Shown in pieces: positions 31,147 to 40,737 of a DNA stretch of 64,000 nt. Source of the stretch: Adiantum capillus-veneris (lineage: Eukaryota; Streptophyta; Polypodiopsida; Polypodiales; Pteridaceae); contig CM043954.1 in NCBI GenBank assembly GCA_014529385.2, positions 6,635,806-6,699,805 on the forward strand, written 5' to 3'. Positions within the stretch are counted from its first letter, which is position 1. The number at the start of each line of letters is the position of its first letter. The notes below the pieces were generated by a model, which had not been told where the DNA came from, made no database searches, and saw nothing but the letters and a program-made list of their open reading frames with translations. A program made the position numbers and the translations under genes.

Positions 31147-31149
31147 AGC

Positions 31150-31400
31150 CGAGCTTCTTCTTGGGCTTCATCAATAACCTGCTGTCGATTTATCTTTTGT
31201 TGTTCTGTTGTATGCATTCTTTCTAGCAATTCATTGGTTAGTGGTAAATTTTACTTCTTTAAATGACATCCACTAATCCAATTAGCCATTGGTTCACCAT
31301 CTAGGGTGGACAACTTAACTGCTCCACTTGGAGATACATCTTCAATGATGAACGGTCCATTTTCCTTTTTGTTAACTTGGGAATGTGTTGCTTAAGGGAA
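31150..31400 (-). pseudogene. gypsy-B integrase C-terminal tail
   Basis: Minus-strand translation gives GPFIIEDVSPSGAVKLSTLD, GEPMANWISGCHLKK and LTNELLERMHTTEQQK. This is the usual SH3-like end of Ty3/gypsy integrase and polyprotein. Stops and frameshifts separate it from the core. Confidence 0.7.
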
Positions 31401-31410
31401 TACACCAAAA

Positions 31411-31836
31411 CTAAGTCCCCTTTTTGAAGATTTTTGTAATTAGATGGGAATAAAAAAACTGTTTTTGTTTTCGCTTTTGTGCATAGATGTGAGCTACAGC
31501 AGTTAGCCTTTGCTCATCAAGTTTTTCTAAATCTTCAAGTCTCTCTGACAACTCATGTCCACTCCACTCAAGATCCTTGGCTACCCTTAGTGTCGGAAAT
31601 AGAAATTCTATTGGCAGTATGGCATCAAGATCATAAACAAGGTTAAAGGGTGTAGCATTTAAAGCTGTTTTAAATGAAACTCTATAAGACCATAAAGCAG
31701 CATGGAGATTCATTTCCCAATCTTTCCTTCTTGAACTAACCACTTTATTCAATACCGAGCTAATAATTTTATTCGTATCCTCAGCTTGTCCATTTTCTTG
31801 TGGGTGATAGGGAGCTGATTTGTTATGGATGACCAT
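31411..31836 (-). pseudogene. gypsy-B integrase core, C-terminal half
   Basis: SAPYHPQENGQAEDTNKII carries the catalytic Glu, then KDWEMNLHAALWSYR, TPFNLVYDLDAILPIEF and RLEDLEKLDEQRL, the standard tail of the Ty3/gypsy rve domain. Confidence 0.85.
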
Positions 31837-32192
31837 AAATTTATTAAGCAGATACTCAATTACCTCATTGAGGAAATGAGTTCCCCTATCACTGACAATT
31901 TCTATTGGTAGTCCATATCTTGTGAACAGTACTCATATAAGAATCCGACTGTGGTTCTGGCATCATTTACCTCATTGAGTAAATGAGTTCCCCTATCACT
32001 GACAATTTCTATTGGCACTCCATATCTTGTGAACAATACTCATACAAGAATTTGACTGTGGTTCGACTGTGGTTCTGTCATCATTCTTTTGAGTTGCTTT
32101 AGCTTCGGCCCACTTGATCAAATAGTTTGTAGCTTCAATGATATAATGAGCTTGGGTTCTATAAGTAGGTGGTTGTATTGGGCCAACAAAGT
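31837..32192 (-). pseudogene. gypsy-B integrase core, N-terminal half, with 107-bp duplication
   Basis: It contains [16 protein letters not shown] with the second catalytic Asp. The segment TACCTCATTGAG...TGTGGTTC is duplicated in tandem (starts 31861 and 31968, period 107), which repeats the SDRGTHL coding block and breaks the frame. Confidence 0.75.
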
Positions 32193-32546
32193 CTATGCCC
32201 CATTTTGCAAAATCTCTAGCCCTATCATTGGTCTTAAGGGCAGGCTATCTACACGGGTTGGCATTTTTGCTCGTTGACATGCATCACACCTTCGAACATG
32301 ATCTTTAGCATCTGCAAAAAGTGTTGGCAACCATATGCCTACCATTAAGATTGCTCTTGCGGTGGTCTCACTAGAGAAGTGACCTCCAGCTAATCCAGCA
32401 TGTGCTTTTTTTATAATGGAAATATATTCGTCTTCATTTGCACAAAGACGCAAATGTTGATCTTTACCTCTCCGATACAATTGGTTTTCAAAAAGAGCAT
32501 AGTCTCTTGCTTCAATTTCAATTGCTCTTTGATGGCATTTACTCAT
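32193..32546 (-). pseudogene. gypsy-B integrase zinc-binding domain
   Basis: KKAHAGLAGGHFSSETTARA carries the two His and RRCDACQRAKMPT the two Cys of the HHCC finger, with GIWLPTLFADAKDHV between them. LPLRPMIGL leads to the core, which is frameshifted. Confidence 0.85.
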
Positions 32547-32561
32547 ATCCTTAGGAAATGT

Positions 32562-32867
32562 TCAGCTTGATAAGTAAGTAACTAGATAGTTACTCCACTT
32601 AAGCACAAGTGATATTTGGAACAATGTCACATGAGGTATGGGTGCTTGTTTTTTACATTGAGGACAATTTTTCACAAATGAATGAACATCACCCCTCATT
32701 ACCCTCATAGTTGGCCAGAATACTCCAAGTCTCAAGATCCGTCGCATAGTTTGGTCTTCCGCAAAGGGAACTCCTACTACGGTAACATGTGCTTGACTTA
32801 GGTATTGGGTTTTCTCCTCAGGATTAATGCACAACAGTAATATTCGATTTCGATTTATTTTGTACAA
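32562..32867 (-). pseudogene. gypsy-B second zinc-finger-like segment
   Basis: Upstream of the usual integrase zinc domain lies a similar unit: LSQAHVTVVGVPFAEDQTMR, GVFWPTMRVMRGDVHSFV and KNCPQCKKQAP. Spacing and W-P-T-x-x-x-D resemble the HHCC fold, but the second His is missing or shifted. It may be a diverged duplicate of the zinc domain or a lineage-specific insertion between RNase H and integrase. Confidence 0.5.
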
Positions 32868-32991
32868 CCTTCCAGTTAGTAATGATACATAGCCGATTGC
32901 TCAATTAATCTGATTGTAATGGAAAGTTGTATTTGCAAATCCACTTGAGCTATGGTCATCAATGATACCATATTTTTCGACCATCGAGGTA

Positions 32992-33450
32992 TCATTTCCA
33001 CAAAGAACAGTATGCATATGGTAGATCATCATCTACTCCTTTAGGTGGTTCTCTTGAAACAATACTTGACAAATGATGTGCTCTTTGATGAGTGGTGTCC
33101 TTTTTCACAACTACGGTGAAATCAAATTCCAGAAGAATGATGAACCATCTCACTATTCTTCCTGTGTTGCATGGCTTGTTGACCAAGTACAATAAGGCTT
33201 GGTGGTCCACAAAGAACACAAATTTGTTAGCTAATAGGTAATGTCTATACTTTTTGATTGCATAGATCATTCCTAATCCTTCCCTTTCGGTGGTTGTATA
33301 GTATTTTTCTGCCATATTCAACTGTCGGCTAGCATAAGAAATATGAAAATCAATTTTCTCGTCTCCTGGTTGAGCTAGTATACACCCAATGGAAAAATTG
33401 GAAGCATCTATATGTATGTGGAATATCTTACTCCAATCTGGTGCTTTCAA
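32992..33450 (-). pseudogene. gypsy-B RNase H
   Basis: HIHIDASNFSIGCILAQPGD (Asp), YASRQLN, YYTTTEREGLGMIYAI (Glu), FVFFVDHQALLYL (Asp) and WFIILLEFDF are the Ty3/gypsy RNase H signature. The last catalytic position, usually ADALSR, reads HHLSS, so the fourth acidic residue is lost. Confidence 0.87.
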
Positions 33451-33471
33451 TATTGGAGCTGAAGTGAGAGA

Positions 33472-33616
33472 TTACTTAAGCTTCATGAAGGATTCTTCAC
33501 ACTCATCAATCCATTCAAAGTGTGTAATCAAGCTGTACATGGGTTTTGCAATTATAGCGTACATGTAAATGAATCGTCTGTAATATCCACAATGTACCAT
33601 GAAGGCTTGAACCCCT
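33472..33616 (-). pseudogene. gypsy-B RT thumb, downstream of the copia-3 insertion
   Basis: GVQAFMVHCGYYRRFIYMYA and HFEWIDECEESFMKLK are the thumb and connection region that follow DFPRPTTVKG at 37573-37654. The open frame extends into the copia-3 LTR to 33669. Confidence 0.83.
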
Positions 33617-33805
33617 TGAAGGGGATCGGGGAGCACCACAGACGGAGAGTGAGAGAGAGAAGGAGACACACACAGGATGTGGATGGGGAGACTCTGAAGT
33701 GGCAGCTCCCCCTATACAGTATACTCACTATAAGTATAGGGTAACAGTGGGCGGGTGCCCATGACCTGGGCGACCGGTCAAGGCACATAGGCCTTAACCC
33801 CAACA
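33617..33805 (-). repeat. copia-3 3' LTR (189 bp)
   Basis: TGAAGGGGATC...CCCCAACA on the plus strand, followed by the purine tract. Confidence 0.9.
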
Positions 33806-33820
33806 ACCTCCCACTTAAAG
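33806..33820 (-). promoter_or_regulatory. copia-3 polypurine tract
   Basis: CTTTAAGTGGGAGGT on the minus strand adjoins the 3' LTR. Confidence 0.7.
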
Positions 33821-33946
33821 GCCAATGTGCCTTTAAGGAAGATCTACTAGTGTACAACTAATAGAAGGTGATATATTCTCTCAACCTATGCCCACTGACT
33901 CTCGATGAGCTAGTGCATCCGACTCTACTAATAGACAAACATCCCG

Positions 33947-34606
33947 CTATGGAAGCCACACAGAGCTAGCTCCAAGCTCTGTAAAGAGTCTACAAGAGCT
34001 CATGCACTCCTGCAAGTATCGGTCCAATACCTGCAAACCTCCCCTATGCTCTATGCCAAGATTAGTCATCGAATAACTAATCAACCCTGCTGCAAATTCT
34101 CCCACTGCAGCTGCTATGTCGGGCCTCGAGATGAGCATCTCGTACATGAGGACATAGAGACCATGGCACTCTGACTCCGAGCTCTGGAGTGACTCCTCGT
34201 GTCCACCACATATCACATGTGTACCAAGAGTATCCATCTGTCCTGAATCTGCATCAAGCTCTGGCATAAGCATATCAAGAAATGACTCCACAATAGCCGA
34301 CATCTCAGCATCCATGTGAGTCATCTCTGTCATCACCTCCGATGACTCATCCTGCTGTGACTCACTAGAGCTGTCCCGCTCTACCTGTGCATCCGTAGAA
34401 GCAACCTGCAAAACAAGGTCACTGCTCTGCACTCCATGCAAAGCATCCTGCAACCCACAAGCAAAAGAGACTCGCCTGCTCTCTCGCTCTCTACCTGGCT
34501 GCATGTTCACAGAGACAACACCGTCTCTCCCGTGATCCACATGCAATGGGTAACCTGTACCACTCCTGGCACCTCTCGCAATCACTAGCGAACCCAAATG
34601 CATCAC
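33947..34606 (-). CDS. copia-3 polyprotein C-terminus with a unique acidic tail (219 aa)
   Basis: The first 35 residues (MHLGSLVIARGARSGTGYPL, then HVDHGRDGVVSVN) are the copia protease-to-integrase spacer, so this is the continuation of the gag-protease ORF in another frame (shift near 34650). From about residue 40 nothing resembles integrase. The tail is Ser/Glu/Asp-rich (DSSSESQQDESSEVMTEM) and ends in a helical part (YVLMYEMLISRPDIAAAVGE, LDRYLQECMSSCRLF). It is open for 660 bp. Function unknown. Confidence 0.5.
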   Translation of the reverse strand: MMHLGSLVIARGARSGTGYPLHVDHGRDGVVSVNMQPGRERESRRVSFACGLQDALHGVQSSDLVLQVASTDAQVERDSSSESQQDESSEVMTEMTHMDAEMSAIVESFLDMLMPELDADSGQMDTLGTHVICGGHEESLQSSESECHGLYVLMYEMLISRPDIAAAVGEFAAGLISYSMTNLGIEHRGGLQVLDRYLQECMSSCRLFTELGASSVWLP

Positions 34607-34646
34607 AAAATCTCGCTCTCGTAGCGAAATCTGACATCCACAATCT

Positions 34647-35618
34647 CTAAGCTGACCAATCGAGATTCAAATCTGGTACATAGCGCACATGTTGTAACAA
34701 GTAAGATGCACCACTCGGTAATGACAGTCTCACATCTCCTGCACCTGCTATCGCATGCACTGATCCATCGGTCAAACGTACACTGCCAAGCATCCCACTA
34801 TAATAGCTACAAAACCATTCACGATGCGGCGTGACATGAAACATAGCATCTGCGTCTAGCAACCACTGCGAAGGGAGTGCACTATCCACATGTATAGCAT
34901 CTCGTGCATAGCTCGAGGTAAAAGTGACATCCCCGTCACTAGTATACTCTGACACTACATGTGCCTCAACTGTCAAAGCAATTGAGTCCATGGCATCACT
35001 ACATACATCTCTGAGACTGCCATGTCTCCTACGATGTCGCATACGATGAAAACAGCGCCGTCTAACGTGTCCAGAATGACCACAATACCAACATGTCACC
35101 TGTCGGCGTGCTCGTGAATGTACATGTCTCACATGAGTCCGTGATGACTCAGATCTATCATACATATCATGTAATCTGTGCCAAAGTGCTCTCGAAGTAG
35201 TCGCATACATAACAAGAGCATATACAGATTCCGCAGGGTGCAAAGAGAGCGTAGATACTGCCATCTCCTCTAGCTCCTGCCATTGACCGTCAGACATGTT
35301 TGAAGGTCTACCTGCATCACCACTCAATGGTCGATGCAACCCTCGTTGTGTCAATGCATCAAGCATACACTCTCTCCATGCTGCAAAGTCTGACCCATCA
35401 AACATGCACATTTCGGAGAGATCATAATCTGAGCGATCACCTGTCTCTGCCATGAGCACAATGTAGCAAACGAGAAAGCAAAACCACCTCACTAACAACA
35501 CCTGGAAACTGTCTACAAATATGGCCAGAAACACAATGTAAAACCTGTGAGACACACTCCAAAATAGAGCTCCTGCAATGTCAATACAAGCCTCGCCTGC
35601 TCTAGTATCACACTGCAA
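34647..35618 (-). CDS. copia-3 gag and inactive protease
   Basis: The likely real start is the internal Met of MAETGDRSDYDLSEMCMFDG (about residue 56); upstream is leader. Gag shows DFAAWRECMLDALTQRGL and a CCHC knuckle CWYCGHSGHVRRRC, followed by an Arg/His-rich stretch. The protease region reads WLLDADAMFHVTPHREWF, with DSG replaced by DAD, then VPDLNL. Catalysis is unlikely. The ORF stops just before the pre-integrase region, which resumes in another frame. Confidence 0.72.
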   Translation of the reverse strand: MQCDTRAGEACIDIAGALFWSVSHRFYIVFLAIFVDSFQVLLVRWFCFLVCYIVLMAETGDRSDYDLSEMCMFDGSDFAAWRECMLDALTQRGLHRPLSGDAGRPSNMSDGQWQELEEMAVSTLSLHPAESVYALVMYATTSRALWHRLHDMYDRSESSRTHVRHVHSRARRQVTCWYCGHSGHVRRRCFHRMRHRRRHGSLRDVCSDAMDSIALTVEAHVVSEYTSDGDVTFTSSYARDAIHVDSALPSQWLLDADAMFHVTPHREWFCSYYSGMLGSVRLTDGSVHAIAGAGDVRLSLPSGASYLLQHVRYVPDLNLDWSA

Positions 35619-37170
35619 TCTGTGAGCTAATCACCAAGCCCACACTATGCGGTATCGATGCATACACACGCATAAGAGCTCTCGCAATGTCAATACAAGC
35701 GTCGCATGCTCTAGTATCACACTGCAATCTGTGAGCTAATCACCAAGCCCACACTGTGCGGTATCGATGCATACATACGCACAAATCTCCCACCTGCAGA
35801 GAACACCGCACGCAAATGCTGAGTGCAACCCGCAATCTCTACCTAGATCGCATAAATGATACGCATAAAATTCCTAGGAAAATTTTGCCAGAGTTTCCAT
35901 GCACAATGGCTATCAACACAAAATAACCATTGTCCTGTAAGCTCAATACAATGAACAATCAATGCGCATCAAACTACACTCAACATACATGCATAAGCTC
36001 TGCAAAACTATGGCAAACAATGCTCGAGATCACAAGACTCTCCCACCCTAGAGCAAACCACTGTCTCAAGCAAAGAAAGATACACAACTCATCACTCTTG
36101 CGAGAGTGGATACAAAAACACAAAACTGTGTCCAAACTGACAAAACCTGTCAAAGTGAGAGTAAACACTCGATCACAAACTATGGCAAGAATTTGGGAAA
36201 AATCCGACAGAATTTCCCCTGAAAACTGAGCAAAAACTCAAGTACAATCTCTACCATAAACCATAACACTACTCAATGCCAATGAGAAATGCTAAAATGG
36301 CTCCACATTTTCACATACAATGGCAATCCGCACTTAACGTACATCAACGGAGTGACCGCGCATAAGCAAGCACCAAAAGATTTGCAATCTGGAAACTTGA
36401 TCAATGCGAAAACAATGCTCTCAAGAGAGCTCACCGGCACTTGAAAGTGCTCGCCAAAATGCATGTATGATGGGCATCAACCATGCGCCATAACCATATG
36501 CAAACCATCCGCAAAGACCATGAATCCAAGCACAAAATCACTGCCAAAGTATCCTGTGAAAACCAGTGAAAGAAGCTCCACTTGTGTGCTCCAAAAACCT
36601 GCGTCTCTCATGAGACCGCTTCGGTGGTGTGTAAACGCCTCCGTACTTCGTTGCCCAACTCTACCAAAAAACCCTCAAACCACAAGCTTAACACAAGCTG
36701 CAATTGCATCGTCAGCTCAAAATTTATGCACTCAATTTCAAGCATCTCCCGTGATTCCAAAAGTGCATCAAACTCGCACACAATGCGACAACAGAAAATC
36801 TCGAATTTCTGTATACAGTCAGTCTGAGCTGAATATCAGCAAAACGGTGAGGAATTTGCAAAAAGTTTCTTCTGCAAAGTTGTAGACCACGTCGAAACGA
36901 ATGGGCCTCCCGGACAAAATTCTCAGATTTGCATTTTACAAGGATAAAAACGAATCTGAAAACAGTGCTACTGCGCATACAGTTTTAGGGCAGCACCTTC
37001 ACTTACACACAATCTTCCACACTCCTTTCTGAGCTTCCACAAGAGCATACATCACTCTCCCATTGCATTCTCACAAAGCTTCCAAGCTTTCTTAATCTCT
37101 CTACCATCAAGAGCGAGCGAGCTATCGCTTCGAAGCTCTCAAAGCCGTCGTGCTCTGCGCGATCACCATA
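35619..37170 (-). other. copia-3 leader (1.55 kb)
   Basis: Noncoding. Two copies of a roughly 115-bp segment (GCGGTATCGATGCATACA...) adjoin at about 35600-35800. Unusually long for a 4-kb element. Confidence 0.55.
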
Positions 37171-37182
37171 GCTCTGATACCA
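37171..37182 (-). promoter_or_regulatory. copia-3 primer-binding site (tRNA-iMet)
   Basis: GCTCTGATACCA on the plus strand, two bases from the inner 5' LTR. Confidence 0.9.
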
Positions 37183-37184
37183 AT

Positions 37185-37572
37185 TGAAGGGGATCGGGGA
37201 GCACCACAGACGGAGAGTGAGAGAGAGAAGGAGACACACACACGATGTGGGTGGGGAGACCGTGAAGTTGTAGCTCCCCCTATACAATATACTTACTATA
37301 AGTATAAGGTAACAGTGGGCGGGCACCCATGACCTGGGCGACCGGTCAAGGCACATAGACCTTAACCCCAACAACACCAATTGAAGGGGATCGGGGAGCA
37401 CCACAGACGGAGAGTGAGAGAGAGAGAAGGAGACACACACACGATGTGGGTGGGGAGACTGTGAAGTGGCAGTTCCCCCTATACAATATACTCACTATAA
37501 GTATAGGGTAACAGTGGGCGGGCGCCCATGACCTGGGCGACCGGTCAAGGCACATAGGCCTTAATCCCAACA
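37185..37572 (-). repeat. Tandem 5' LTR pair of copia-3 with 8-bp spacer
   Basis: LTR 37185-37373, spacer ACACCAAT (37374-37381), LTR 37382-37572. The spacer equals the end of the primer-site region (ATACCAAT) with one change, so it looks like a remnant of an internal region deleted between two LTRs. Confidence 0.85.
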
Positions 37573-38370
37573 CCCCTTTGACTGTTGTCGGTCTAGGAAA
37601 ATCAACGATAACATGAATTTTATCCATATCAGTATCTATGCCATTTCTAGACACTATATGTCCAAGAATGTTTCCTTGTCTACCTTTCAGGATTTAAGTA
37701 AATACTATAAAGTCTACATTTTTCGAATACCTTTTTGAGGTGTTCAAAATGATCAGCCCGGATTGATGAATGTACATATAGATCATCCATATATACTTCT
37801 AAGAAATTTTGAAGATATTCTTTAAAAACATGCATCATCAATCTTTGAAAGGTGGCAGGAGCATTAGTTAACCCAAAAGGCATAACCCGATAGGAAAAAA
37901 TACCCCATTCAGTTGCTCTTTGGGGTCAACCAAAAGTTGATTGTATCCCAAAAAGCCATCTAAAAAGCTGTAAGCTTCTTTTTATGCAACTCATTCTAAA
38001 ACATGCTCATTGATTGGAAGAGGAAAGTTGTCTCTAATGGTAGCTGCATTCACTTTCTTGAGATTGACGCACACTCTTAATTTTTCATTTTTCTTGGGTA
38101 TTACCACAATTAGAGAAACCCTATCTATGTGTTCAATTTCATAAATGATTTCGGATTTCTTTAGCTTTTCTATCTCTTCTTTGATTTTTCTGGAAAATGT
38201 TTCATTATATGTGTATGGCCTTTGTCTGCTTGGTTTTGCATCATCTCTCATAGGTATGGTATGTTGACAGATTTCTGGATCAACACCCTTGAGATCCTTA
38301 TAAGATTAAACAAAGATATCTCGGTATTCTTTTAGTAAGATTAACAAAAGCTCTTCTTCTTCTTCTTCTG
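37573..38370 (-). pseudogene. gypsy-B reverse transcriptase, main part
   Basis: From right to left: SYKDLKGVDPEICQHTIPM, RPYTYNETFSRKIKEEIEKL, VIPKKNEKLRVCVNLKKVNA, then MPFGLTNAPATFQRLMMHVF, the active site VYMDDLYVHS and DFPRPTTVKG, where copia-3 interrupts. A frameshift and stop separate 38251-37991 from 37883-37680. The YMDD box is intact. Confidence 0.87.
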
Positions 38371-38799
38371 TCAGGTCATTTGCAATGTAGCAGGTCTAGT
38401 CTTTTCTCCCGTTTCGGCTAGATCTATCTTTTTTGCGTTTTTAGGTCCTTTGTAGGACTCGCTTTGTTTTTGCAGTTCCTTGACAGGTTGTTCAACTGTG
38501 ATTTTTTGGTCTTGGAGAGTATATTTCTTGTAATGGGATGGAACACTCATTTTATCTTTACCTTCCTCCTCAATGGTTTCCATTTCAGTTGTATATATCT
38601 CCTTCAGAGCTTTTTTCAACTCTTGATATTTCTTTCTTCGTTCAACTCGTGTCATGGTCGAATACTTGTCCTGATGTTTAGGTTTTGCTTGAGTGTTCTT
38701 TCTCGTTTTTCTCAATGTTTTTGACATTCCCTGTTTTTCATTTAAAGGATATCTACCAATGAATTTGTCCTTGAGGCAATCATGTGCACCTATCTGCAT
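38371..38799 (-). pseudogene. gypsy-B protease-RT linker
   Basis: 142 codons of Lys/Glu/Gln-rich, coiled-coil-like sequence (KKYQELKKALKEIYTTEMET) between the protease region and RT. It lies in the gypsy-B polyprotein order; no named domain. Confidence 0.6.
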
Positions 38800-38823
38800 C
38801 AGGAACTGTGTTCTACTGAAGAC

Positions 38824-39351
38824 TCATGGCATATGTCTATCTTTCAAGTTTCTTGTGTCTCTTTTTCTTCTATACCATTTTTGTCTTCTTGGTTTCTGGT
38901 TTGGAAGTTCAAAAAACTTCTCCTCCCCTCCTTTCATGAGTAGTTTAGCTCGCACATGTTCTTTTTCTGACCCTGAATCATCTGAGGTAGTAGAATGTTC
39001 TTCTAACTCATTTGTTGCATCATAGTAGAGGTCTGAAAAGACTTGTTGAGCTTTCATCAAATCGTTGGATTCTTGAATTTCATCTTCAATGTGAAGGGTT
39101 GAGATCATTTGTATGGGAATTATGTCATAGCCGTCCTCATTGCAAAATTGAGTAGGCATAGATGTATTTACACATACATCCATTGTTGCTAAAATTTGAG
39201 TCCACTCAAATGGCTCAAACAAATGCTCTGGAAAGGGTTCAGGTACATAGGCTTCGTATGTGAAATCCCTTTCTAAATTACATTCTTCTCGTTTTAAGCT
39301 CCCGTTTTCTGAGGCTCCGCACATCCAAATAGGTGCGTCTTTGTCAACCAA
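38824..39351 (-). pseudogene. gypsy-B post-protease region
   Basis: APIWMCGASENGSLKREECN and FEPFEWTQILATMDVCVNT align with the gypsy-C ORF at 63727-63951, showing that the two elements are one family. It is acidic in the middle, then basic (PRRQKWYRRKRDTR). Confidence 0.7.
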
Positions 39352-39417
39352 GATGGAAGCCTAGTTTCAGCTGAAGAGACTAAATCGAATTCTTGTATGG
39401 GCGTTTTCATGACATCT

Positions 39418-39921
39418 CTATAAGTGTGATATTTTAGATTGACCCTTGTTATTGATCCCACTTGCTTCAAGTATAGATAATTGTTTCCCCAATCTTGGAT
39501 GAGTTGTGCTTGTCACATGAAAGGTCTTCCCAAGATGATTTCGTAATTGAGTTTCTTTCCAAAGCCTACTATGGAAAAGTGTGTTGATATTCAATCCCAC
39601 AGGAATTAACTATCACTTTTTCAAGCAGTCCTAAGGGTCTTTCGATGTGTCCATCAGCCAATTGCAATTTCATTTGAGTTTGTCTAATGGCTGGTTGTCC
39701 CCAAGATTTTCCCATACTGCTTTTGTGGCTATGGCTATGTGTGCCGCACTATCTAGTATTGCAACGGTTTCTATATCATTATATCTCACTGGAAGGGTTG
39801 TGTTTCCTTCTTTCCCTTTGTAGTATTCTCCGACTTTGTTCATTGGAATAGATCAAATCTCTTTGTTATCCAATATTAGCCCTGTTATCCCCACCTTCTC
39901 CAAAGTTTGGTGTAGATCATT
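39418..39921 (-). pseudogene. gypsy-B protease
   Basis: Minus-strand translation near 39750 gives AILDSAAHIAIATKAVW, the counterpart of AILDSGAGIAMATKAVW in gypsy-C, with the active-site Gly replaced by Ala. Flanking fragments such as GNTTLPVRYNDIETVAIL and a frame at 39600-39418 align with the gypsy-C protease and its downstream part. Stops are scattered. Confidence 0.72.
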
Positions 39922-40376
39922 CTATAAATATGGTCTGATTTTTAACAGTTCTCCTAAAGTAAGAGTGCATTGAGTAGGTGTAGACATGATTGAATGGATG
40001 TTGTCTACCTCTAGGGTCTGTTCGGCTCTTTTTACTTGAGTGGTTTTACACACTATGGATTCATCTTCGTTATCTCCCAAGTAAGAGGATAGTGTTTTCA
40101 AAGTCAATGGTTAGACATTCCTGAAGCTTCAGAGCCGCAATCCCCCTACAAGGATTGTACATCTATATCCATATCAGGAGGAGGTAGATTATCTAACCAA
40201 ACTTCCTCTATAGCAGCTGACTTCAGAGTTAGGATCCCATCATTAATCTCGCTAAATTTTTCCCATAAGTGTCCTGGCCAGTCTTCTTCTACAAATAAAA
40301 TTTTGTCTAAGGCATCTTCGCTGTCCGAAATTATAAGTTCTGGCTCTTTTGTTTCAAGGTGGGGTTCTACTACCAC
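39922..40376 (-). pseudogene. gypsy-B gag-protease spacer
   Basis: Two pieces (40376-40146 and 40107-39922) align with gypsy-C 62750-63200: SDSEDALDKILFVEEDWPGH, EEVWLDNLPPPDMD, then DNEDESIVCKTTQVKRAEQT and TLTLGELLKIRPYL. The second piece ends at TAG where gypsy-C has Trp. Confidence 0.75.
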
Positions 40377-40377
40377 T

Positions 40378-40737
40378 TCAAATTTTTCTTTTGCTGGTTC
40401 CTACCACAAGCTCCTCAGGTTTTGCCATACTCTCGAGCTTGGATTTTTGTTTTTCCAGCATCTCTTGAGTGATTCGTACCAAATTTTGATAAGCTTCAAG
40501 CTTAGCTGCTTCCATGTATGGAGAAGGATAGTTTTTCCATTTGTTTTCCATGTTTTGGGCTGCTTTAAGTCCTGCTTGGTAAGCTTCCAAGGCTGCATTA
40601 ATTGGCTCAAAAATTTTGTCTACCAAAATTGATTCTCTAGATTTCACGGTGGTTTCCTTGATTTTGCTTCCGATTTCTTTTACTTTTTCCTGGAATAGTT
40701 TCTTTGCTTTCTCCTGGATTTCACCACGGCGGCACAA
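40378..40737 (-). pseudogene. gypsy-B gag C-terminal region
   Basis: 119 codons, helical and charged: AKKLFQEKVKEIGSKIKETT, then EAYQAGLKAAQNMENKWKNY and KLEAYQNLVRITQEMLEKQK, aligned with gypsy-C 62530-62740. The 5' end meets the tandem array at about 40735, so gag upstream is lost. Confidence 0.75.

Larger units (their letters stand above)
33617..37572 (-). mobile_element. copia-3: gag-only copia derivative with three LTRs
   Basis: Flanked by a perfect CCCCT duplication (33612-33616 and 37573-37577). LTRs lie at 33617-33805 (3'), 37185-37373 and 37382-37572, the last two in tandem with an 8-bp spacer. Inside are a purine tract, an iMet primer site and a gag-protease reading frame ending in a novel acidic tail. 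Integrase, RT and RNase H are absent, so it depends on other copia elements, like the TR-GAG type. Confidence 0.87.
29958..40737 (-). mobile_element. gypsy-B: Ty3/gypsy element with an extra 3' ORF
   Basis: Minus-strand order is gag C-terminus (40737-40378), protease (about 39750), linker, RT (38370-37573 and 33616-33472), RNase H, two zinc-finger segments, integrase core and C-terminus, then an extra protease-like/WVPK ORF, purine tract and LTR start. It is the same family as gypsy-C (gag and protease align). copia-3 is inserted in RT with a CCCCT duplication. The gag N-terminus and 5' LTR are missing; a tandem array begins at the break. Confidence 0.88.
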
